Shown here piece by piece: positions 35,916 through 45,377 of a stretch of DNA of 64,000 bases. Source of the DNA: Dyella sp. A6 (GTDB taxonomy: Bacteria; Pseudomonadota; Gammaproteobacteria; Xanthomonadales; Rhodanobacteraceae); the NCBI RefSeq assembly GCF_036320485.1, contig NZ_CP132911.1, forward strand, positions 2,232,001-2,296,000. Direction: 5' to 3'. The translations under genes were made by a program, and so were the position numbers. Position 1 is the first letter of the stretch. The number at the start of each line of letters is the position of its first letter. The notes below the pieces were generated by a model. It was given only the letters and a program-made list of their open reading frames with translations. It made no database searches and was not told the origin of the DNA.

Positions 35916-37196
35916 TTACGGCTCGCGCAGACGACGCGGCAGCTTGACGTTGTCGTCCCCCCGAGCACTGGCATAGCGCTTACGTAGTTTGGCAACGTCC
36001 ACATCGAGCCCAAACATGTATCTGAGCAAGTCACGGGCGAGGGTTTTGTTGGCGACAACCATCTTTCCCGTCGAAGGATTCCAGAGCACATCACGGTACG
36101 GACGTGCATCGAGTTCCACCGGAAAGTCATCCAGCCATTTGACTGCCTCGGGCAGATTCAACTCGTGCTTCTTGGCGACATCGACGGCCAGTCGCGTGAA
36201 GATGTCCAATCCCGCCGGACGGAACAGAATATGCCCGCCATGGGGGCCGCGGTGGAGCTGGGTGACCGTGGCAGGATCCCTAGCCTTGAACAGTGCATCA
36301 ACTGGAGGAAACGTCGCAGCGATCGCCGAGAAATACTTGACTGCGAACATCTGGTACTGGTCGAGCACAGCATCCGATGGCCGAAAGAATCGTAGCTCAG
36401 CGTCCCTGGTGCCAACACCTGCCTTGAAGCGGAAGGCAATCTTTAACACATCGTAGAGGTTCGCGATGGTCGTTAAGCTTATCCGGTTTGTCACCGGAAG
36501 GCTTTCACTGGACGCGACGAGGATTTTCGGGTTGCGGAACCAAGCGTTCTCCTCGACGAGACGTCTGGCAATGATCGCCATCGTGTCGTCCTCATCGAGC
36601 GCGATGATGTCGAGCTTCTTGACGGGCCTGGCAGTCTTGTTGAGGGTGGTGAATAGACGGCGCGTGCGGGCTGGCTCGTCTTGCGCATGGGCGATGAAAA
36701 TGGCTGTTACACGCTCCTCGCCCCCACTGAATCCGTCGTCCCGCGCCCGTTTGATGCCCGCAAGCCTGTGTTGGCCATCGACCGCAAAAATTCGCTCGTT
36801 ACCGTTAAGGCTGAGAAACCCCATGGTGTCGAGCGCCTGTTCATCGAGCGTTGCGTAAAGCGCCTTTTGGGAGACAGCTCGCAAATTGCCGACCTCAAGC
36901 CACTCGGGACGGCCATCGTAGGTCGCAAGCACCAGCGCATTGAAGAACCGCTGCGGCGTTCGTTTGAGATAGGTGCTTATCTCCATCGAACGACCACCCT
37001 CGAGCTGTCGCTGAATGAGCTGAGAGAGCGCCTTGTCGGCATGAATGGTATCGGCGTATTCGACACGCTTGGCGATCTCATTTAACGGGACAAGGCAGGT
37101 GTAATACACCCAATCGCCCATGCTTCCGCGCAGCGCGGGCAACAGGAGAGGCTCCACTTTCGCCGACGCGCTCTTTACAGGTTTCTTCGTTACCAC
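35916..37196 (-). CDS. DGQHR-domain protein (DndB family relative)
   Basis: The 426-residue product contains FAVDGQHRLAGIKRA (DGQHR at residues 140-144), the hallmark of the DndB/DGQHR family, with the following conserved pattern RRLFTTLNKTARPVKKLDIIALDEDD. Its length fits the family. It differs from the DndB at 40829 and from the third DGQHR protein at 48560. It overlaps the GIY-YIG gene by 7 bp and is 16 bp before the ParB-like gene. DGQHR proteins cluster with DNA phosphorothioation genes, so this cassette is probably part of the nearby dnd system. The precise activity is unknown. Confidence 0.82.
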   Translation of the reverse strand: MVTKKPVKSASAKVEPLLLPALRGSMGDWVYYTCLVPLNEIAKRVEYADTIHADKALSQLIQRQLEGGRSMEISTYLKRTPQRFFNALVLATYDGRPEWLEVGNLRAVSQKALYATLDEQALDTMGFLSLNGNERIFAVDGQHRLAGIKRARDDGFSGGEERVTAIFIAHAQDEPARTRRLFTTLNKTARPVKKLDIIALDEDDTMAIIARRLVEENAWFRNPKILVASSESLPVTNRISLTTIANLYDVLKIAFRFKAGVGTRDAELRFFRPSDAVLDQYQMFAVKYFSAIAATFPPVDALFKARDPATVTQLHRGPHGGHILFRPAGLDIFTRLAVDVAKKHELNLPEAVKWLDDFPVELDARPYRDVLWNPSTGKMVVANKTLARDLLRYMFGLDVDVAKLRKRYASARGDDNVKLPRRLREP

Positions 37197-37705
37197 GCGG
37201 ACCTCCTTGTGCGGCCAAACTCACCGCTGTAATCGCGTTCATTGATGGGCGGGTCCACCGCGTCGAGAAATTCGGTCTCCAGGGCCTCGAGATTGATGGC
37301 GGGGTCAGGAATGGGCGCGAAGTTAAAAAAGAGGTGATCTTCGAACCGCAGGAGCATGTCGAGCACCTTGGGCCTTTCATCGACCCTCCGCTGGCCCTGC
37401 AGGTACTGCCCGAACCGGCTACGCAACGTCGCTGACGACTTGTCGCCGGTTATGCCCATATAGAGAATCATGCCATGCGCGGGAAGCTCGGACGGCTCGA
37501 GCCTGAGGGTGAACACATAGATACCGCGCGTCGCTGGAATTTGCGGACGCGAAGACGGCAAGAACCGCGTCATGGTCCAGTTGAGGACACATGGTGCGCG
37601 AAATTTGCGCCACCGGGCCATATCCAGATGAAAGTCGTGGGTGTAGGCCTTGTACCTGTCAGTTGCCGCCAGTACGTCCCTCCCAATAAGTCCTTTTAAA
37701 GCCAC
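37190..37705 (-). CDS. GIY-YIG-like endonuclease
   Basis: The 171-residue product contains TRGIYVFTL followed by MILYMGITGDKSSATLRSRFGQYL, which matches the GIY-(10-11 residues)-YIG core with the conserved Arg; the YIG element reads YMG. A downstream Glu (LETEFLDAVDPPINER) with the NER ending is also typical of the fold. The start is a GTG at 37705 and its upstream region is close to the IS boundary at 37789, so the native promoter may have been displaced. It overlaps the DGQHR gene by 7 bp. I infer a nuclease working with the DGQHR and ParB-like proteins. Confidence 0.65.
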   Translation of the reverse strand: MALKGLIGRDVLAATDRYKAYTHDFHLDMARWRKFRAPCVLNWTMTRFLPSSRPQIPATRGIYVFTLRLEPSELPAHGMILYMGITGDKSSATLRSRFGQYLQGQRRVDERPKVLDMLLRFEDHLFFNFAPIPDPAINLEALETEFLDAVDPPINERDYSGEFGRTRRSAW

Positions 37706-38382
37706 GCGCCCCCCCGTTGCCCGTCAAAATCAACTCCGAATACTACGGCAGGGGTGGGATTTTCTGAACCACACCTCCTCCCGCGATTGGGCACCTCGAA
37801 AAACCCCGCCCATGCCGGTAGCGTAGCGCGCAGCCGAAGCCGAAGCCGCCCGAGAATTGCCCGATGATCAGCCTGTTTGCCGCCGAGGAACGAGCCGCCA
37901 AGCGCGAACAGCTGGGTGATCCGCTGCAGGTGCTGGATCGAGCCATCGACTTCGCCGCCCTGGCCCGGGCGGTGGACGCCAAGCTGGAGATCGGAGACAC
38001 CGGCCGCGGTGGCCGTCCGCCGTATCCGACGGAGCTGATGATCCGGCTGCTGGTGGTGCAGCAGTTGTACAACCTGTCCGACGAGGCGCTGGAGTATCAG
38101 GTACTGGACCGGTCCAGCTTCCAGCGCTTCGCGGGGTTGGAGAAAAGCCGCATTCCGGATGCCAAGACGGTCTAGGTGTGGCGCGAACGGTTGAAGAAGC
38201 AGGACCTGATCGGCGACATCAGCGAGGCCGTGGGGCGGCAGCTGGCGCAGGCCGGGTTTATCGCGCGAGGGGGTCAGATCATCGACGCTAGCATCGTTAC
38301 GGCGCCGGTGCAGCACCGTCGCAGCGAAGGGAACGAGGCGATCAAGCGCGGCGAGGTGCCGGCCGACTGGAACGCGGCCTAG

Positions 38383-39627
38383 CAGGCTGTTGAGAAACGC
38401 CCCGCAGCCGCGACAATGATAGCCCTCATCAATGATCGGGTTGTCACGGTGCGCGGAGCAGATATCCAGCAGTTGGGCATGTTCTCGTATGTATCGGTGG
38501 ACGAGCGCGTGCCAGGCGATCATCCGATCCGCAAGCTACGCATGCTGGTCGACACGATCCTGAAGGAGCTCGACGAACTCCTGGCGTCGCGCTATGCACC
38601 GGGTGGCCGCCTCTCGATTCCGCCGGAACGGCTACTGCGGGCCTCGCTGCTGCAGGTGGTCTACAGCGTGCGCAGCGAGCGGCTGCTGATGGAGCAGTTG
38701 AACTACAACCTGCTGTTTCGCTGGTTCGTGGGCCTGAATATCGACGACCCGGTGTGGGACCACTCCACGTTCTCGTTCAACCGCGACCGCTTGTTCGACG
38801 CCGAGATCGCTCAGCGTTTCTTCGCGCACACGGTCCTACTGGCCCGGCTGGGCGAACTGGTCAGTGACGAGCACTTCTCGGTGGATGGCTCGCTGCTGGA
38901 AGCCTGGGCCTCGCACCGCAGCTTCCGTCCCAAGGACGGTTCGGACGATGGGGATGGCAGCGACTTCCGTGGTCAGAAGCGCAGCAACGACACGCATGCC
39001 TCCACCACCGACCCGGACGCGCGGCTGGCCCGCAAAGGTCAAGGTCAACAGGCACGTCTGGCCTATCTGGCCAATGCCTTGATGGAAAACCGCCACGGCT
39101 TGCTGGTGGGTGTGGACGTTCGTCACGCCACGGGCACGGGGGAACGCGATGGCGCCTTGGCCCTGGTCGATGCGCACCTGCATCGTGGCGCGACGCTGGG
39201 TGCCGACAAGGGTTACGACGTGCGCGACTTCGTCGGCCAGCTGAAGCAGCGCGGTATCAAGGCGCACATCGCCCGCAACACCGCCAACGGTCGGCGCAGC
39301 GCCATTGACGGGCGCACGGCGCGTGGCAAGGGCTACGCCATCAGCCTGCAGGTGCGCAAACGCATCGAACAGGGCTTTGGCTGGGTCAAGACCGTCGGCG
39401 ATCTACGCAAGCTGCCCCTGGTCGGTTTGGCGAAGGTCAGCGCCTGGGTGCACTGGAATTTTGCGGCCTACAACCTGATCCGGCTCGGCGGTATTGGTGA
39501 GTGGTGGAATCCCTCGCCCACGTGAGGGGACGTGCGTCCAGCGACGGCAACGCCATGCCATGGCGGTCGTTTCATGATTCATTGAACCTATCGTGCGGCC
39601 TCTGAATGGGCGCTTCTCAACAGCCTG
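38383..39627. mobile_element. IS5-family element B, complete, nested in element A
   Basis: The 1,245-bp element has terminal repeats beginning CAGGCTGTTGAGAA at both ends (38383 rightwards, 39627 leftwards on the complement). It is flanked by a 4-bp target duplication CTAG at 38379-38382 and 39628-39631, as expected for the IS5 group. The intact ends and duplication indicate a recent insertion. Confidence 0.9.
38416..39525 (+). CDS. IS5-family transposase (element B)
   Basis: The 369-residue product is an intact DDE transposase. It contains the DUF772-type N-terminal domain (RLLRASLLQVVYSVRSERLL, MEQLNYNLLFRWFVGLNIDD) and catalytic parts FSVDGSLLEAWASH, LGADKGYDVRDF and KRIEQGFGWVKTVG. Translation could also begin at the ATG at 38479 (MFSYVSVDERVPGDHP). 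It should be active. Confidence 0.92.
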   Translation: MIALINDRVVTVRGADIQQLGMFSYVSVDERVPGDHPIRKLRMLVDTILKELDELLASRYAPGGRLSIPPERLLRASLLQVVYSVRSERLLMEQLNYNLLFRWFVGLNIDDPVWDHSTFSFNRDRLFDAEIAQRFFAHTVLLARLGELVSDEHFSVDGSLLEAWASHRSFRPKDGSDDGDGSDFRGQKRSNDTHASTTDPDARLARKGQGQQARLAYLANALMENRHGLLVGVDVRHATGTGERDGALALVDAHLHRGATLGADKGYDVRDFVGQLKQRGIKAHIARNTANGRRSAIDGRTARGKGYAISLQVRKRIEQGFGWVKTVGDLRKLPLVGLAKVSAWVHWNFAAYNLIRLGGIGEWWNPSPT

Positions 39628-40268
39628 CTAGCTGGCGCAGAAGGACGTGGATGCGTGCTGGACGAAGAAGCACGGCAAGAGCTACTACGGCCACAAGCTG
39701 CACGCCAGCACCGACCGACGCTGGGGCTTCATCCGCCGCATTGAGGTGACCGCGACCTCGGTGAACGATACTGAGGTGTTCGAGGCCATCCTAGACGAAA
39801 CCAACACGGCTAAGGATGTCTACGCCGACCGCGGCTATGCCAAGCACGCGCAGGAGACGGAGCTGTACGTGCAGGGTTACCGCGCGCACATCCAGCGCAA
39901 GGGCACGGCCACGCAGCCGATCAGCGACGCGCAGCAACGGCGCAACCGTCGCATCGCCAGGCAGCGCGCGCGAACACCCGTTCGCGCGTCTGGCGCAGAT
40001 GGGCGGCAAGCACCTGCGAACGATCGGCCTAGCTCGTGCTCGCGCCGTGATCGAACTGAAGGTGATCGCCCACAACCTGATGCATCTGGCGCGATACAAA
40101 GACCGGGGCGTGGTGCCTGCATGATGCGGGCAGGCCGCTCACCGGCGGCCGACGCGCTTGCAAGGGCGCCTTCTGGGCTTGAGGGGCGTCGCTTGCCGAT
40201 TTTGCGAGCGGTGCGAACGGCGATATGCCGCTCACACCATGCCAAAGGATGGGTTATTCGAGGTGCCC

Positions 40269-40828
40269 GACTGCACCGGCGCGCTGTGACACTTCAGAAC
40301 CGGCGATTCCAACCCGTGTAGCGAGCATTTAGCGCCGGGAATTGTTGTGTATGCCCACACCATTTCGTCGTGATAAGCAGCGCGCCATTCAAAGCGCTCA
40401 TGCTCCCGCTCCTATTGCCCCCCCTAGACGCGTTCCTGATGCACGGCGTGCCGAACCTGCCAGGAGAGGACGGGGCAGAACCCACGGTTGCTTCGTTGCC
40501 TGCGACAAGAGTCGCGCCACGCTCCGACCCGGTTGGCGCATCGAGGAAGCATCGCATCTTTCTCGCGTCGAGAGCTCGCCCTCAGGTTTCGGGCGGGCGC
40601 GCATTAGCCGAGGGTGCTGGACGACACGGACTTACCCCTTAACTCGCCGAATCCGAGCTTGGGCATGCGCGGCACGCGCCCTCCGCCGAAACTCAGGCAC
40701 TGGCTTGGGGGCAGCAACGAGCAAGCGCCGACTAACCGCCGCCTCCAACTTTTCGGCCAGGCACCAAACGCAGTAAGCTTCACGAAGAAACTTCCAGCGA
40801 TACTGACAGAAACTTCCAAGAGGGAGCG
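40269..40828. other. 560-bp intergenic stretch between IS A and dndB
   Basis: No convincing gene lies here. Open frames on both strands have Arg/Pro/Ser-rich products with no recognisable domain. The right end holds the dndB leader with the direct repeats listed separately. The left part may be pre-insertion DNA from the divergent region between the GIY-YIG and dnd operons. Confidence 0.5.
40786..40818 (+). promoter_or_regulatory. Direct repeats AGAAACTTCCA just upstream of dndB
   Basis: AGAAACTTCCA occurs at 40786-40796 and again at 40808-40818, 22 bp apart start to start (two helix turns, same face). The second copy ends 10 bp before the dndB ATG and abuts its ribosome site GAGGGAG. This looks like an operator. 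DndB itself is reported as a repressor of dnd genes in Salmonella, so it is a possible ligand. Confidence 0.5.
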
Positions 40829-41950
40829 ATGGAACCAAATAGCTACCAGTTTACGGCCATGAGGGGCATCCAGGCCGGCCGCGCATATTACGTGCTGATG
40901 TGTCCGATGAGGCTGGTGCCGAAGCTGTTCCGATTCGACGACGAGGCCCTGCCCCCCGAACTGCGTGCTCAGCGCGTGCTCAACCGCACGCGGGTGCCCC
41001 AGATATCGCGGTACATCGTCGAGCACTTCGACGAATATATCCTCTCTTCCCTTTGTGCCTCGGTCGACGGCGACATCGAGTTTGAACCGGTCGCGCCCTC
41101 CGGCCCAATGCGCTCTATTGGCCTTCTCCGCATCGGGATGAGTGCCACCATCTTAATCAACGACGGCCAGCATCGCCGGGCCGCCATTGAGGAAGCACTT
41201 ATTGAGCGGCCCGAGCTCGGCGACGAATCCATCTCCATCGTGCTTTTCGCCGACAGTGACCTATCGCGCTCTCAGCAGATGTTTGCGGACCTCAATGTCC
41301 ACGCCATCCGGCCCACCAAATCCATCCGTCTCCTGTACGACCACCGAGATGCAATGGCAAAGCTGGTGCTTGACGTCGTCCAGAGCATCCCCCTTTTCCG
41401 GGAGTACACGGATCTTGAAAAAAGCAGCATTTCCAACCGGTCCTACAAGCTCTTCACCTTGAGCTCGCTTCATCAGGCATCCGTGCACTTTCTCGGCAAC
41501 CCGCCGGCGGGAACACTTGATGACACGCACCGCGCCGCGCTGACCGAATTCTGGACGGCAGTCATCAACGGGATGCCGGACTGGCAGCGCGTGGCCAACA
41601 AATCCGCGCTCGCTCACGAGCTGCGCCAAAGCTACGTCCATGCTCATGGCGTCGCGCTCCAGGCCATCGCCGTCGCCGGCGCGCGCCTCCGGCAGGCTCA
41701 CCCGAAGGATTGGGTCACTCGTCTGCGGTCCCTCAAGACCATCGACTGGTCGCGCTCTAACAAACAGCTCTGGGAGGGGCGCGCGCTCGTGGGCGGGCGA
41801 ATCAACAAGTCGGGCAGCAGCGTCACGCTGGTGTCTAACGTTCTCCTGAACCATCTGGACGTGCCGCTTGTCGGCGAGGCCCTCCGCATCGAAAACCTGT
41901 CGGTCCCCGCCGCCAAGGCGACGCCCGGCAGCAAAAGGAAATCCGCATGA
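40829..41950 (+). CDS. dndB: DNA sulfur modification protein DndB
   Basis: The 373-residue protein matches DndB in length and in the signature ILINDGQHRRAAIEEAL (DGQHR at residues 112-116), followed by MFADLNVHAIRPTKSIRLLYDHRD. DndB is not needed for phosphorothioation chemistry; it is thought to regulate the dnd genes and the modification level. A GAGGGAG site precedes the ATG. The stop overlaps the dndC start (ATGA), so it is the first gene of a translationally coupled operon. Confidence 0.95.
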   Translation: MEPNSYQFTAMRGIQAGRAYYVLMCPMRLVPKLFRFDDEALPPELRAQRVLNRTRVPQISRYIVEHFDEYILSSLCASVDGDIEFEPVAPSGPMRSIGLLRIGMSATILINDGQHRRAAIEEALIERPELGDESISIVLFADSDLSRSQQMFADLNVHAIRPTKSIRLLYDHRDAMAKLVLDVVQSIPLFREYTDLEKSSISNRSYKLFTLSSLHQASVHFLGNPPAGTLDDTHRAALTEFWTAVINGMPDWQRVANKSALAHELRQSYVHAHGVALQAIAVAGARLRQAHPKDWVTRLRSLKTIDWSRSNKQLWEGRALVGGRINKSGSSVTLVSNVLLNHLDVPLVGEALRIENLSVPAAKATPGSKRKSA

Positions 41951-43389
41951 AAGCCCAACGTGCTGCTGGCACCATCGAGGCGCTCTACGACGAGGCGCAG
42001 GAGCTGTACTTGGCGGACAATCGCCCCTGGGTGCTTGGCTTCAGCGGTGGCAAGGACTCGACCTGCACCTTGCAGGTCATCTGGACAGCCATCTCGCGCC
42101 TGCCTGTCGAGCAGCGACAAAAGCCGGTATATGTCATCAGCTCGGACACGCTGGTTGAGACCCCGGTTATCGTCAACTACATCGACGAAACCCTAGCACG
42201 CATCAACCAGGCGGCCCTTGACCAAGGCCTACCGTTCCGCACCCACAAGGTCGTGCCACGCGTTGACCGCAGTTTCTGGGTAAACATGATTGGACGAGGC
42301 TATCCAGCCCCTTCCCGCCGCTTCAGGTGGTGTACCGAGCGGCTGAAGATTGAGCCCGCCAACGAGTTCATCCTCGACCGCGTGGCAGAATTCGGCGAAG
42401 TCATCATGGTCCTCGGCGTGCGTTCCGCCGAGAGCGCAACGCGCGCCCAAGTGATGTCGTTCCACCGCATCAAGGGGTCACGCCTTTCGAACCACTCGTC
42501 ACTGAACAACGCGTTTGTCTACTCTCCCATCGAAGCGTTCAGCACTGACGCTGTGTGGGGTTACCTGCTGCAAAACGCGTCACCGTGGGGAAACGACAAC
42601 CGGGACCTTGTGGCTATGTACCGGAACGCCCAGTCGGGCGAATGCCCGCTCGTAGTCGACACCACCACGCCAAGCTGCGGCAACTCCCGTTTTGGCTGCT
42701 GGGTTTGCACGGTCGTGACCAAGGACAAGGCCATGGAGGCAATGATTGACTCCGGGCAAGACTGGATGACACCCCTGTTGGAATACCGCGACATGCTCGC
42801 TTCGACGCAAGACCCTGTGCGCAAGCGACAGGTGCGGGACTATCGCCGCCGCACAGGACAAGTGTCCTTCAAAGCGGACTCCGACGACATCATCCCTGGG
42901 CCCTACACGCTCGACTTTTGCCGTGAACTCCTGACAAAGCTCCTACAAGCGCAAAAGGAGGTGCAGCGCGAGTCGCCGCCAGGAGAGACCCCGCTCCTCA
43001 TCCATGAAGAAGAGTTGCATGCCATCCGGCGCATCTGGCGTCAGGAACGGGGCGACTGGCAGGACTCCGTCCCCGGAATCGTCCGCGCCGAGCTCGGCGA
43101 CATTGTCAACTGGATCACCGACGATGCCGTCACCTACTCACACGCCGATGGCGAACTGCTTCAGAACATTTGTCATGAGAACGGTGTTCCGGTCGAGCTC
43201 GTTGCTCGACTGCTCGACATCGAGCGCTCGACGCACGGGATGAAGCGACGCCACGCGGTCCACAGTCGCATCGAAGATGTGCTAGCGGAAGACTGGCGTT
43301 CGCGCGAGGACGTCATTGCCGAGCGACGGGAGATGCTGGCCGGGACGGGGGTCGCCTACGGCGCTGACGAGGGTGTCAGCGCATGCTGA
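41947..43389 (+). CDS. dndC: Phosphorothioation sulfurtransferase DndC
   Basis: DndC is a PAPS-reductase-like enzyme with a 4Fe-4S cluster that activates the DNA backbone for sulfur insertion. The PP-loop SGGKDS lies at residues 33-38. Candidate cluster cysteines are Cys233 or Cys244, Cys251 and Cys254 (TPSCGNSRFGCWVCTVVTKD), plus Cys129 in FRWCTERLK. The 480-residue length is normal. It overlaps dndB by 4 bp and dndD by 7 bp. Confidence 0.97.
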   Translation: MKAQRAAGTIEALYDEAQELYLADNRPWVLGFSGGKDSTCTLQVIWTAISRLPVEQRQKPVYVISSDTLVETPVIVNYIDETLARINQAALDQGLPFRTHKVVPRVDRSFWVNMIGRGYPAPSRRFRWCTERLKIEPANEFILDRVAEFGEVIMVLGVRSAESATRAQVMSFHRIKGSRLSNHSSLNNAFVYSPIEAFSTDAVWGYLLQNASPWGNDNRDLVAMYRNAQSGECPLVVDTTTPSCGNSRFGCWVCTVVTKDKAMEAMIDSGQDWMTPLLEYRDMLASTQDPVRKRQVRDYRRRTGQVSFKADSDDIIPGPYTLDFCRELLTKLLQAQKEVQRESPPGETPLLIHEEELHAIRRIWRQERGDWQDSVPGIVRAELGDIVNWITDDAVTYSHADGELLQNICHENGVPVELVARLLDIERSTHGMKRRHAVHSRIEDVLAEDWRSREDVIAERREMLAGTGVAYGADEGVSAC

Positions 43390-45377
43390 TCCATTCGCTA
43401 ACGCTCGAAAATTTCGGACTGTATGCCGGACGACAAACCATTGCCGTATCCACGGACGGGGGCAAGGGAAAGCCACGTCCGGTCGTGCTCATTGGCGGGC
43501 GTAACGGGTCAGGCAAAACAAGCTTTCTCGAAGCCGTGCGAATTGCCCTCTACGGCAAGCTCGCACTGGGTGACCGCACGTCCCAAGCCGCGTACGAGGC
43601 GCACCTACGGTCGCGAATCCATGTAGGGAGCGCGGCGCCCGCCTCGGAAGCTGGTGTCGAGCTCGATTTTGATTTTGCCGAGGACGGCATGATCCACCGC
43701 TATAAGGTGGTGCGCCGGTGGGCCGCAAAGGGGGAGCGTATCCAGGAGGACCTCCAGGTCTTCAAGAACGGCGATGCGCTGATCGACGCTCCACGCGAGG
43801 AATGGCCACATTTCCTCGAAGACCTCCTCCCGGCAGGCATCTCGCAGCTCTTTTTTTTCGATGGCGAGAAAATCACCGAAATGGCTGACGATGCAAGAGA
43901 AGGCCAACAGCTCAGCGCCGCCATCCGCACCTTGCTCGGTATCGAGCTCGTCGGGCGGCTCCGTACGGACCTTGGCATTTATCTGGCGAAAATGCAGCGC
44001 GCCGACGCCAACCAAAGTGGCGAACTTGACGCCATCCTCGCCGAGATCGAGCGCCTCCGCGTCGAATTGTCCGAGCACAATGACCGCCGTGCCGACCTCA
44101 TGACTTCCCTCGACAGCCACCGACGGGCTGTCCAGCGCACCCAGCAGCGTTTCACGGCCTCGGGCGGCGACGTCGCATTGAACCATGGAAGGCTGACTGG
44201 CGAGCGCCAGGCACTGGTCAATGAAAGAAACACACTGCTTGCTCAGTTCCGTGAAGGGTCATCACGCATGTGGCCGTGGCTTGTTGCGCCTAAGCTGCTT
44301 GTGCAGCTGACCGAAGCGGTGCATGCCGGCGATGGCCATGAACACGCCGAGGCCGGCCAGAAACTTCTAGCCGCCTTCGACCGCTGGCAAAAACGGAGTA
44401 CGACGACCGTACAAAGGCGCTGGACTGCACGCCACCGCGAAGAACTCGAAGCGCTGGTTGCCAAGTCCCTGGGCATTGCTGACGCAAAATCAGGCGCGCG
44501 TCATTTCAAAGATGTTCCCAACGCTTCCGACATCCTCGCCCAGGCGACCGCCAGTTCCGCGCCGGCGGCTGCATTCTCGGAGCGCCTACGCGAGATCGAT
44601 GAGCGCATTGCAGGCATCGACGTGGCCCTGACAAGGGTCGACGAGGCGACCTCGAACCATTTGCTCGAAGAGCTGCGCAACGCGGAGGCGACCTATGGTG
44701 TCTCCTTGGGCCGAGTGAACCAGATTGATGAGTCCATCAAGATGCTGCAGTTCAAGATGGCCAATGCCCAGCGAGAGCGGGAACGCTTTCTCACACGGCA
44801 GGCCGAAGACACGAAAGGCATGCGCCAGGCAGCGCTCGCCCGACAAGTTGCAGGCTCACTTGCACAATACGAGTCAGCCCTCCTCCTGCAAAAGACCCGC
44901 GCCTTGGAAGTTGCGTTCGTCGATTGTTTCAACCGCCTTGCGCGAAAGTCAGAGCTGGTGCGCTCCGTGCGCATCAATGACCGGACGTTCGAAACGACGC
45001 TGATTGACGGGCACGGTGCGGAAATCGCCCGTGCGGCACTGTCCGCAGGTGAGAAACAAATTTTTGCCATCGCCATGCTCTGGGCGCTGGCGAAGACAAG
45101 CGGTCGGTCGCTACCGGTCATCATCGATACGCCGTTGGCGCGTCTGGACACCGAACATCGCACCGCAATTCTTGAGCGGTACTTCACCGAGGTCAGCCAC
45201 CAGGTCATCGTGCTGTCTACCGACACCGAGATTGACGGTGAGGCAGCGCAGGACCTCCAGCCACATGTGGCGGCTAGCATCAAGCTAGAGTACCTGCCGG
45301 GTGAGCGGCGAACGCAGGTGACGACCGGCTATTTTGCAGCCCCAAACCGGACCGGAGCGACCAATGCAGTACAGTAA
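43383..45377 (+). CDS. dndD: DNA sulfur modification ATPase DndD
   Basis: DndD is an SMC/Rad50-like ATPase of the modification complex. Walker A is GGRNGSGKTS (residues 38-47), the family element LFFFDGEKI is near 157-164, a coiled-coil region occupies the middle, the ABC signature LSAGEKQIFAIAML starts near 553 and Walker B PVIIDTPLARLD near 578. The 664-residue length is typical. Its start overlaps dndC by 7 bp and its end overlaps dndE by 14 bp. Confidence 0.97.
   Translation: MLIHSLTLENFGLYAGRQTIAVSTDGGKGKPRPVVLIGGRNGSGKTSFLEAVRIALYGKLALGDRTSQAAYEAHLRSRIHVGSAAPASEAGVELDFDFAEDGMIHRYKVVRRWAAKGERIQEDLQVFKNGDALIDAPREEWPHFLEDLLPAGISQLFFFDGEKITEMADDAREGQQLSAAIRTLLGIELVGRLRTDLGIYLAKMQRADANQSGELDAILAEIERLRVELSEHNDRRADLMTSLDSHRRAVQRTQQRFTASGGDVALNHGRLTGERQALVNERNTLLAQFREGSSRMWPWLVAPKLLVQLTEAVHAGDGHEHAEAGQKLLAAFDRWQKRSTTTVQRRWTARHREELEALVAKSLGIADAKSGARHFKDVPNASDILAQATASSAPAAAFSERLREIDERIAGIDVALTRVDEATSNHLLEELRNAEATYGVSLGRVNQIDESIKMLQFKMANAQRERERFLTRQAEDTKGMRQAALARQVAGSLAQYESALLLQKTRALEVAFVDCFNRLARKSELVRSVRINDRTFETTLIDGHGAEIARAALSAGEKQIFAIAMLWALAKTSGRSLPVIIDTPLARLDTEHRTAILERYFTEVSHQVIVLSTDTEIDGEAAQDLQPHVAASIKLEYLPGERRTQVTTGYFAAPNRTGATNAVQ

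Larger units (their letters stand above)
37864..40124 (+). pseudogene. Transposase of IS element A, disrupted
   Basis: The reading frame starts MISLFAAEERAAKREQLGDPLQVLD and continues RGGRPPYPTELMIRLLVVQQLYNLSDEALEYQVLDR-type sequence of IS5/IS1031-like transposases. It is broken four ways: a TAG at 38173, a TAG at 38380 at the insertion point, the insertion of element B, and a frameshift near 39965. The last part resumes in another frame as EHPFARLAQMGGKHLRTIGLARA. DDE parts remain visible as QIIDASIVTAP and VYADRGYAKHA. Confidence 0.85.
37789..40268. mobile_element. IS5-family element A, decayed and interrupted by element B
   Basis: The ends carry matching inverted repeats: GGGCACCTCGAAAAACCCC from 37789, and the complement of 40268 leftwards reads GGGCACCTCGAATAACCCA. 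Removing the nested element and one target copy leaves about 1.23 kb, normal for IS5. I saw no convincing target duplication. It lies between the divergent GIY-YIG and dnd units. Confidence 0.75.

Noticed and set aside
40294..40776. Frames of 80-145 codons on both strands upstream of dndB
   Set aside because: They overlap each other, have no ribosome site and no recognisable domain.
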